Below, piece by piece: positions 1 through 5,669 of a DNA stretch of 9,584 nt (within the stretch, counting starts at the first letter, position 1; every line of letters starts with the position of its first letter). Under the pieces are notes generated by a model. The model made no database searches and was not told where the DNA came from. It saw only the letters and a program-made list of their open reading frames with translations. The stretch comes from Candidatus Aminicenantota bacterium (GTDB lineage Bacteria; Acidobacteriota; UBA6911; RPQK01; JAJDTT01): NCBI GenBank assembly GCA_026706325.1, contig JAPOYZ010000307.1, positions 1 through 9,584 of the forward strand, written 5' to 3'. Both the position numbers and the translations under genes were made by a program.

Positions 1-648
1 GTGAACATTCGGCGTTTAGCTGAACTGACCGCACGGCTGGAATTCGTGGGCGACACGTCCGATCCGTTACGGGAACCGGTGCAACTTGACCGCACCAATA
101 GTGCGTTCCACGATCTCTACCGCTTGGCCCGGCTTTTTCTTGCCGGAGATTGGCAGAGCACGACCTCTGGTCGAACAACGGGTTTCTCGCTGCTTTTCCC
201 AATGAACGAGCTCTTCGAAATGTTCATCGGGAAGTGTCTGAAGCGCGCACTCGCACAGCAACCGGTCCAACTTCAGGACACTAGTTGTCACGCGCTGCTT
301 ACGGAAGGCGACGACCCGCTCTTCTCCCTACGTCCCGACGTCGTGATCGGAAGATCGCGTCAGCGAGTGATTCTCGACACCAAATGGAAGCACCTCGATC
401 TATGCAAGACCGCCCAAGGCGTTGCGCGGTCCGATGTTTACCAAATGCTCGCCTACGCCCAAGCGTACAATGCCAAGCGTCTAGTTCTCCTTTATCCGTG
501 GCATCGAAAAATCGGGCAGAAAGGGATCCTCGACCGTTGGCGGGTGACAGGAAACTCCTGTCCCCTGGATGTCGCGACGATAGACGTACGCAATCCCGAT
601 ACGGTCGTCCAGGCTCTGCGATGTATGGCCCAGAACGACGCTTGGTGA
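1..648 (+). CDS. mcrC: McrC-like nuclease subunit of a McrBC-type restriction system, 5'-truncated by the window
   Basis: The encoded 215 residues match the C-terminal half of McrC, the partner of the McrB GTPase in modification-dependent restriction; McrC supplies the PD-(D/E)xK nuclease that cuts modified DNA. The hallmark NELFEMF segment is at about residues 69-75. The nuclease core follows, with D113 in RPDVV and D126-T127-K128 in LDTKWK. A VYQMLAYAQAY helix and a VLLYP strand complete the fold. McrC proteins are usually over 400 residues, so roughly half the gene lies left of the window. The GTG at position 1 is probably just an internal Val codon, because the frame is open to the edge. 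An mcrB gene would be expected upstream but cannot be seen. No overlapping gene follows the TGA at 646-648. The family call is fairly secure. Whether it belongs to classical McrBC or a McrBC-derived system is not decidable here. Confidence 0.82.
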   Translation: MNIRRLAELTARLEFVGDTSDPLREPVQLDRTNSAFHDLYRLARLFLAGDWQSTTSGRTTGFSLLFPMNELFEMFIGKCLKRALAQQPVQLQDTSCHALLTEGDDPLFSLRPDVVIGRSRQRVILDTKWKHLDLCKTAQGVARSDVYQMLAYAQAYNAKRLVLLYPWHRKIGQKGILDRWRVTGNSCPLDVATIDVRNPDTVVQALRCMAQNDAW

Positions 649-923
649 TCCTTGAGGAGTGCGGTAGCTCGCCGTTTCAGCGCAACATCTACTGCATGCC
701 ACGCCACACCGAACTCTCCAAGGTGATCCACGTATCCGCCGCCCGAGCCCTCTTGTCAGAGCGACCGAAACTCGTAGGCATCCGGTGATGGGCACCCGGC
801 GAAAATTCCAAGGACGCCGACCCGGCGCGTCCAGAGATTGCGAGAGTCCTTTTTTGCGTTGCCTCTTCACCTTCGATGGGCTCATCTGGCGGCTCTCACG
901 CCGTCGAGCCAATTGAGCATCAG
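649..923. other. Gene-poor spacer after the McrC-like gene
   Basis: No frame gives a recognisable protein, and open stretches on both strands look like shadows. A plus-strand frame continues from inside the McrC-like gene to 788 and includes a PRHTELSKVIHV-type segment, but I could not match it to a family. No strong hairpin plus T-run is seen, so no terminator is assigned to the McrC-like gene. The stretch may be decayed DNA like the neighbouring broken gene. Confidence 0.4.
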
Positions 924-1155
924 TCAGGCGACGGGGTAGCGGGTTGTGGATTCGCGCAAGCCCTCCAGAAGCCATTCGAGTTTTGGCTTGGCCGTGTTCC
1001 AACCGAGCCACGCGTCGATCCGAGCGCTCCATGTCCTCGCGCAGGCGGGTCTCAACTTGGCTCACGTCGTGGAACAAGCGAGCTTCCATCTGAGCCGCGG
1101 CGAGGCGCTGGGCGCGATGCAAAAAAACCAACAAGACGACGATGGCAGGAGTCAT
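924..1155 (-). pseudogene. Small coiled-coil protein gene broken by a one-base frameshift
   Basis: The minus-strand ATG at 1153-1155 is preceded in frame by a stop seven codons upstream, so it is the only likely start. Reading gives a short hydrophobic stretch (AIVVLLVFL, residues 4-12), then a heptad-rich helix (METs and charged residues, ending RVARLEHGQAK at residue 58). At 981-984 the coding strand has four A's. Dropping one restores LEWLLEGLREST and a stop at 924-926, giving a 76-residue protein. The pattern RVARLEHGQAKLE-LLEGLRE is familiar from small uncharacterised bacterial proteins with an N-terminal membrane anchor followed by a coiled coil (family memory, not searched). Without the correction the frame runs on to 481 through low-quality sequence. 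No good Shine-Dalgarno is seen. The hydrophobic part is short for a membrane helix and ends at a T7 run on the coding strand (A7, 1121-1127), so a second indel is possible. A sequencing error or programmed shift cannot be excluded. Confidence 0.6.
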
Positions 1156-1320
1156 CCGAAAGTTCAGAGGCCACTACACCCGGCTCCCACGGCCTGCTGC
1201 CGGTGTCATCCGGGCCTTCCCGCCAGGGATCAATGGGACGGGAGCGATCCTCCCAAGGGGTGCGCCAATGTGAGTTGCACAACACCACCTTGCCCGATCC
1301 GGGCAGCGAAAAGGGGGGGC

Positions 1321-1369
1321 ATTCCCGTCCACCTGCGATTTCGCCTATCTGCACGGCGAAGCCGGGAAT
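1321..1369. repeat. Nested inverted repeat
   Basis: ATTCCCG (1321-1327) pairs with CGGGAAT (1363-1369). Inside it, TTCGCC (1340-1345) pairs with GGCGAA (1355-1360). The two stems are coaxial apart from asymmetric internal loops of 12 and 2 nt. No T-run follows on either strand, so it is not a standard terminator. It could be a remnant of a mobile repeat or a chance fold. Function unknown. Confidence 0.3.
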
Positions 1370-1663
1370 ATGGACGTAAAACAATGATAGGAAAAGAGAT
1401 CCGGGAAAGCGGATTTGCGAATCGGCGGGACCGTCATTTGTGAATCCACCCGGCGTGTCCCATTCATACTTCTGGATCGGCACGAGACCCCCTTTTCGCC
1501 CAGCCGAAACGAATCGTCGTAAACCATTGCGACTGCCAAGTGCGGAACCGTCTCGGCGACCGTCTCGCAGCGTCTGTAATGCTGCTCACTTGGCCCGACC
1601 CGAAAGTCTCGGCCTTCATGTGCCCATCCTGCAAGCCGGCTCGGTGGGGGGACGAATTCTTGT

Positions 1664-1681
1664 CGGTAAAGTACGTTACCG
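1664..1681. promoter_or_regulatory. Near-perfect 18-bp palindrome upstream of the DUF4062 gene, candidate operator
   Basis: CGGTAAAGTACGTTACCG has perfect 6-bp arms (1664-1669 and 1676-1681) around a central GTAC; only the A/G pair flanking the GTAC breaks the symmetry. It lies about 65 bp before the GTG start of the DUF4062 gene, a usual place for a dimeric repressor or activator site. No regulator gene is visible next to it. Assignment as an operator is inference from symmetry and position. Confidence 0.35.
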
Positions 1682-1735
1682 TGACTGAGCGGAACCATGG
1701 ATTCCTACTCTGCAATTCTGACCAGGTAAGTGTTC

Positions 1736-1740
1736 GGAGG
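1736..1740 (+). promoter_or_regulatory. Shine-Dalgarno of the DUF4062 gene
   Basis: GGAGG lies six bases before a GTG (1747-1749), and this pair fixes the start of the DUF4062 gene at a GTG rather than an internal ATG. The N-terminal sequence beginning MDRKYQVFVSSTYEDL fits the usual start of the family. Confidence 0.8.
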
Positions 1741-1746
1741 TGAATC

Positions 1747-2775
1747 GTGGATCGAAAGTATCAAGTCTTTGTGAGTTCTACATACGAAGATCTTCAAAAG
1801 GAGCGCCAAGAAGTCATGCATGTGCTTCTTGAGCTCGACTGCATACCATCGGGGATGGAGTTGTTTCCCGCTGCTGACGAAGACCAATGGAGTCTGATCA
1901 AGGGTGTCATTGATGATTGCGACTATTACATCGTCATCATCGCTGGTCGGTATGGCTCCGTTGGGGCTGATGGAGTCAGCTACACGGAAATGGAATACCG
2001 CTACGCAGTTGCGAACGGCAAGCCAGTAGCTGCCTTTTTGCATAGTGACCCTGGCTCTATACCTCGCAAGTACACGGAGACAACAGACGAGGGTACGGCG
2101 AAGCTGCAGGCGTTTCGCGAGCTTGTTCAACAGAAAATGTGCAAGAACTGGGGTACGCCGCACGAATTGGGATCGGTTGTGGCGAGGAGCCTAAATCAAC
2201 TGAGAAAGAAGCACCCTGGGGTTGGCTGGGTCCGAGGCGATCAGGTTCCAGAACGTGAGGCAACAGCGGAGATTCTCGATCTTCGAAAACAGATCGAACA
2301 ACTTGAAAACAGCCTCCAAGAAATACGCGTGAAAGCTCCACCTGGCACCGAACACCTTGCTCAAGGGAACGATTCATTCGGCATTTTGTGCCAAGTGAAG
2401 TGGTGGGATCCTCCAGGTTTCCGCCGCCGCTCCCTCACAACTTCGCTTTCCTGGAACCAGATTTTCTACACAGTCTCACCTCTACTGATTCACGAAGCCG
2501 CTGAGGGGGCCATGAGCAGGGCGCTAGAAGATCAGCTTCTACCGAAGGTCAGGGATCAAATAACTGAATTACAGATGAAGCTCGGGCTGGACAACGCCAA
2601 ATTCAGCATTTCCAGCGAGAGTTTTCGAACCATCATTGTTCAACTTCGTGCCCTTGGACTAATAGGAAAAAGCACTCGGACGCGCAGCGTCAAGGATAGG
2701 GCAAAATATTGGACCCTTACACCCTTTGGCGACAATGTCATGACTAGATTGAGGGCCATAACTCGGGCAGGCTAA
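1747..2775 (+). CDS. DUF4062 domain protein with coiled coil and C-terminal winged-helix-like domain
   Basis: This 342-residue protein opens with a clear DUF4062 domain. It has the VFVSSTYEDLQKERQEV signature at about residues 7-23, ELFPAADEDQW at 38-48, a buried strand ending IIAGRYGS at 64-71, and SYTEMEYRYA at 78-87 with conserved Glu81 and Glu83. DUF4062 is related in fold to TIR and nucleoside deoxyribosyltransferase-type domains and is often found in, or fused to, conflict and defence proteins. An SVVARSLNQL helix and a GWVRGD turn follow, then a predicted coiled coil (about 172-195). The C-terminal domain (about 210-342) ends in a winged-helix-like segment with SVKDRAKYWTLTPFGDNVM. No membrane segment or signal peptide is seen, so it is probably cytosolic. 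It has no NTPase or nuclease domain of its own. Base composition and codon use are visibly more AT-rich than the downstream genes, consistent with transfer. The neighbouring McrC-like gene suggests a defence role, but no activity is proven. The family call is strong; function is unknown. Confidence 0.88.
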   Translation: MDRKYQVFVSSTYEDLQKERQEVMHVLLELDCIPSGMELFPAADEDQWSLIKGVIDDCDYYIVIIAGRYGSVGADGVSYTEMEYRYAVANGKPVAAFLHSDPGSIPRKYTETTDEGTAKLQAFRELVQQKMCKNWGTPHELGSVVARSLNQLRKKHPGVGWVRGDQVPEREATAEILDLRKQIEQLENSLQEIRVKAPPGTEHLAQGNDSFGILCQVKWWDPPGFRRRSLTTSLSWNQIFYTVSPLLIHEAAEGAMSRALEDQLLPKVRDQITELQMKLGLDNAKFSISSESFRTIIVQLRALGLIGKSTRTRSVKDRAKYWTLTPFGDNVMTRLRAITRAG

Positions 2776-3362
2776 GATCCCCAGAAGCTCCAGAATCGAT
2801 GATTGACAGCGCGTTGCGGGAGGATCGGGCGAACGATGGTCCGGGATGGATTGTGGGGAATGGATGGCTCGTTCTTCGGGCCTCTATCAGGTGCATCCGC
2901 GCCGCCTGTTGTGGAAACCAGAGCACAGTCGGGGAGTGCCATCGGGAGTGTATTCACGTCTCGGCGAAGCTCCCCGTAGGGATCGGCTCAGGGTTAGATA
3001 AAATATGTAATGCGGTTCAGTCCGTTAGGTCGGATCGGAGACGACGAAGGGTCGGTGACCGGAGACTGACTTGAACGTCCATAAGTGGACGCTGATCGAT
3101 CTCATGTAGTCCCCGAGGAAAATCGACATCGACGGAAGACGATCCTTCATGGGGCGCCTTCCGCATTGGCAATTGGTCGACAGACCGAATTCACAATGTT
3201 TCCGAGCAGCGGAACGGAATGGTGAGAAGGGAAACGGGAAACCGCGAAATCTGCTGCCGGTTTGTTGCCTGTTCAGCACCTCAAACATAGGGAGTCAACC
3301 ACGTTACCGATTCGGTTAAGAACCCGGTAAATGACTGAAAACGTTAACTTTTGTTAGTTGTT

Positions 3363-3424
3363 GGCTGCGAGACAATTGGGAGTAGTAGTCCCCCTCCCAA
3401 TGGGCTGCAAGACTGCCCCCTCCC
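3363..3424. repeat. Hairpin with two short imperfect direct repeats upstream of hyuA
   Basis: GGCTGCGAGAC (3363-3373) recurs as GGCTGCAAGAC (3403-3413), and CCCCCTCCC at 3390-3398 recurs at 3416-3424. Between them ATTGGGAG (3375-3382) and CTCCCAAT (3394-3401) form a perfect 8-bp stem with an 11-nt loop. The arrangement looks like an imperfect duplication. There is no T-run, so it is unlikely to be an intrinsic terminator. It may be a transcript leader fold or a protein-binding region. Function not known. Confidence 0.4.
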
Positions 3425-3443
3425 GTGGAGCTGAAACTTCGAC

Positions 3444-3457
3444 GACCTCATGAGGTC
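3444..3457. promoter_or_regulatory. Perfect 14-bp palindrome upstream of hyuA, candidate operator
   Basis: GACCTCATGAGGTC is a perfect palindrome about 120 bp before the hyuA start, in non-coding DNA. Sites of this size are typical of dimeric helix-turn-helix regulators that control catabolic operons. No regulator gene is adjacent in the window, so the partner is unknown. Confidence 0.4.
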
Positions 3458-3514
3458 ATCTCTTGAACCGCCTCCCGATGCAGGTTAGGCTACGCAACCA
3501 CAGAAGACACCCTC

Positions 3515-3524
3515 AGGAGGTGAT
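3515..3524 (+). promoter_or_regulatory. Isolated Shine-Dalgarno-like sequence 51 bp before hyuA
   Basis: AGGAGGTGAT is fully complementary to the usual 16S rRNA tail, but no ATG, GTG or TTG lies at a working distance after it. The hyuA ATG is 51 bases downstream with only a weak local purine stretch (GATCGAAG). It may be a standby site, may serve a short coupled leader frame ending at the hyuA ATGA, or may be chance. Confidence 0.3.
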
Positions 3525-3575
3525 AATCTCGCACACGGAAGACTTCCAAGAAAACAATCCCCTTGTGATCGAAGT

Positions 3576-5669
3576 ATGAGCCGGCAGCAAAAACAGATCC
3601 GGATCGGCGCCGACGTCGGCGGGACCTTCACGGACGTGATCCTGCTGGATGCCGGGGGCAGAATCCGGAGCCAGAAGGTCCCTTCCACGCCTCCCGATTT
3701 CGAGCAGGCGGTCCTGCTCGCCAGCGAGAGTCTCTTGCGCCAGAGCCAGACCGGCGGTCCTGCGGTGAGGCAGGTCGCCCATGGAACCACGGTGGCCACC
3801 AACGCCGTCCTGGAACATCGGGGCGCCAAGACGGCCCTGATCACCACCAAAGGCTTCCGGGACGTCCTCGAGCTGCGCCGCATCCGGGCTCCCCAGATCT
3901 ACGACGTGTTCTTCGACAAACCGGAGATCCTGGTCGAACGCTATCTGAGGTTCGAAATCGACGAACGGATCGCGGCTGACGGCACCGTCCTGACGCCACT
4001 GGACGAATCCGGTCTCTGGCGCATCAAGGAGCGGCTGGAGGCCGAGGCGGTGGAGTCCATCGCCGTCTGTTTCCTGCATTCCTACGCCCATCCTCAACAC
4101 GAGGTCGCCGTGGGCCGTTTCCTGCGCCGGCACTTCCCCAGCACGCCAGTGTCCCTTTCCCACGAAGTCCTGCCGGAGCGCAAGGAGTACGAACGGACGG
4201 CAACCACCGTGGTCAACGCTTACGTGCGGCCCATCATGCACGTCTACCTGAACGCCCTGCGCCAGGGACTCAACGACCTGGAGATCGATGCCCCGCTGCA
4301 CATCATGCAGTCGGCCGGCGGACTGACGCCGGACGACAATGCGGCGCGGCGACCCGTCTTCGTGCTGGAATCGGGTCCGGCAGCAGGAGTCCTGGCCGCG
4401 GGTTTCACCGCCCGCCGTCTCGGGATCGACAACGTCATCACCCTGGACATGGGGGGTACGACGGCCAAGGCCTCCATGATCGAAGGGGGGAAGATCGACT
4501 ACAGTCCGGAATACGAGGTCGGCTCCTCATTGTCGGTCGTCAGCCGGCTGGTGGGGGGTGGCGGCGAGTTGATTCGGGCGCCCAGCATCGACATTGCCGA
4601 GGTGGGAGCCGGCGGCGGAAGCATTGCCTACCTGGACAGGGCCGGCGGCCTTCGCGTGGGCCCGCGCAGCGCCGGCGCCGTGCCCGGCCCCGTCTGCTAC
4701 CAGCGGGGTGGCCAAGCGCCCACCTTGACGGATGCCAACGTGGTCCTGGGCTACATCCGGCCCGGCGACCTGGCGGACGGCCAGGTCAGCATCGACCGCG
4801 AATCCGCGGAGAGAGCGATCACCGATCGGATCGCAACACCCTTGGGCCTGGATCTCATCCAAGCGGCCGAAGGCATCCACCGAATCGGAAACGCCCGCAC
4901 CATGCGGGCCTTGCGGGCCGTCTCCACCGAACGAGGCCGCGACCCGAGAAGTTTCGTGTTGATGGCGTTTGGGGGGTCGGGACCGATCCATGCGGCAGGC
5001 TTGGCGCGTGAACTGGGCATCGGCCGGGTGATCGTTCCCGCGCTGCCGGGCCTGTTCAGCGCCCTAGGGCTTCTCTTTTCGGGAATCGAGCACCACGACG
5101 TCCGGAGCTGTCTGCTGTCCGGATCCGATTTGACGGCGGCGGCGTTGCGGAACGTCCGGGACGAGATGCGCCGGAACATGCTGGCGCAGTTCCAGGCCGA
5201 GGGCTTTCCCGCCGAACAGGTCCGGCTGTCGGCCGCCTGCGACGTGCGCTTCAAGGGGCAGACCTCCGAGATCCGCTTGGAGGTCACCGCGGACCGGATC
5301 GGCGACCAGACCGTCCAGGATCTGTGCAGCGATTTCGTGGCGGAGCACGAGAAACTCTATGGACATCGTTCCGACCCCGACAACCCCATCGAGGTCGTGG
5401 CCGTCCGCTTGATCGGCAGGGCTGGAGAGCCGCGTCAGGAAGGGGCCTTGAAGCCCGCCGAGTACCTGGGCACCCGGGCGCCCAGCCGCAGGGCCTGTTT
5501 TTCCGGAAACGTCATGGACACCCCCGTTCTGGGCCGACGCGACCTGAGAGACCCCCGGAATGGTCCCCTGTTGATCGACGAATACGATTCCACAATCGTC
5601 GTGCCGCCCGACGCGCGCGCCTCGCTGGACCCGCAGGGGAATCTGAACCTGGAGTTCGCCGATGGCTGA
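3576..5669 (+). CDS. hyuA: Hydantoinase A / oxoprolinase subunit A family protein
   Basis: This 697-residue protein is the full length usual for HyuA, the ATP-using subunit of N-methylhydantoinase and 5-oxoprolinase-type enzymes (also related to acetone and acetophenone carboxylases). The subunit activates a lactam or carbonyl substrate by phosphorylation. The N-terminal domain (about 8-185) begins IRIGADVGGTFTDV with the phosphate loop at residues 11-20, followed by HGTTVATN at 69-76. The central actin-like ATPase domain (about 205-495) has ESGPAAG, LDMGGTTAK at 290-298 with Asp291, a Gly-rich VGAGGGSIA loop, GPVCY, and FGGSGPIHA at about 465-473. The C-terminal domain (about 510-690) completes the protein. 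No signal peptide or membrane helix is seen, so it is cytosolic. The ATG at 3576 is the only normal start in frame after the stop at 3486. The 3' end overlaps hyuB by 8 bp, implying translational coupling and a stable AB complex. Substrate is undecided: hydantoins, 5-oxoproline or another cyclic amide are all possible. Confidence 0.93.
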   Translation: MSRQQKQIRIGADVGGTFTDVILLDAGGRIRSQKVPSTPPDFEQAVLLASESLLRQSQTGGPAVRQVAHGTTVATNAVLEHRGAKTALITTKGFRDVLELRRIRAPQIYDVFFDKPEILVERYLRFEIDERIAADGTVLTPLDESGLWRIKERLEAEAVESIAVCFLHSYAHPQHEVAVGRFLRRHFPSTPVSLSHEVLPERKEYERTATTVVNAYVRPIMHVYLNALRQGLNDLEIDAPLHIMQSAGGLTPDDNAARRPVFVLESGPAAGVLAAGFTARRLGIDNVITLDMGGTTAKASMIEGGKIDYSPEYEVGSSLSVVSRLVGGGGELIRAPSIDIAEVGAGGGSIAYLDRAGGLRVGPRSAGAVPGPVCYQRGGQAPTLTDANVVLGYIRPGDLADGQVSIDRESAERAITDRIATPLGLDLIQAAEGIHRIGNARTMRALRAVSTERGRDPRSFVLMAFGGSGPIHAAGLARELGIGRVIVPALPGLFSALGLLFSGIEHHDVRSCLLSGSDLTAAALRNVRDEMRRNMLAQFQAEGFPAEQVRLSAACDVRFKGQTSEIRLEVTADRIGDQTVQDLCSDFVAEHEKLYGHRSDPDNPIEVVAVRLIGRAGEPRQEGALKPAEYLGTRAPSRRACFSGNVMDTPVLGRRDLRDPRNGPLLIDEYDSTIVVPPDARASLDPQGNLNLEFADG

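Larger units (their letters stand above)
1156..1746. other. Gene-poor region before the DUF4062 gene
   Basis: Several frames are open for 80-140 codons on both strands, but none matches a family I recognise or shows the codon bias of the genes further right. The best candidate is a plus-strand frame open from 1444 and ending in TGA at 1741-1743, three bases before the DUF4062 start. From its GTG at 1540 it would encode 67 residues with a CPSC motif and one further Cys; upstream in the same frame there is also an HCDC. That is too little to call a zinc ribbon. A nested inverted repeat (1321-1369) and a near-palindrome (1664-1681) lie in this stretch. It is best read as eroded DNA plus the upstream region of the next gene. 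Confidence 0.4.
2776..3575. other. 800-bp gene-poor region between the defence genes and the hyu operon
   Basis: Open frames on both strands (up to about 90 codons) show no recognisable family and look like chance. A small perfect hairpin, CGTCCA-TAAG-TGGACG, lies at 3076-3091 without a T-run. AT-rich patches at about 2992-3012 and 3300-3360 stand out from the flanks, but neither gives a convincing -35/-10 pair. The right end (3363-3530) carries the repeats, the palindrome and the isolated Shine-Dalgarno listed separately, and is the likely control region of hyuA. No tRNA or att-type direct repeat was found. Confidence 0.45.

Noticed and set aside
285..788. Plus-strand 167-codon frame overlapping the McrC-like gene, with PRHTELSKV resembling HicA-type PRH motifs
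   Set aside because: The rest of the HicA pattern is missing and most of the frame is an Arg-rich shadow of the McrC-like gene.
1052..1483. 143-codon minus-strand frame in the gene-poor region
   Set aside because: No recognisable family and no Shine-Dalgarno; it overlaps the coiled-coil pseudogene in another frame.
2991..3014. TAGATAAAATATGTAAT as a -10 promoter element
   Set aside because: No acceptable -35 about 17 bases upstream and no gene suitably placed downstream.
3513..4301. A 262-codon minus-strand frame over the start of hyuA
   Set aside because: Antisense shadow of the strongly supported hyuA frame.
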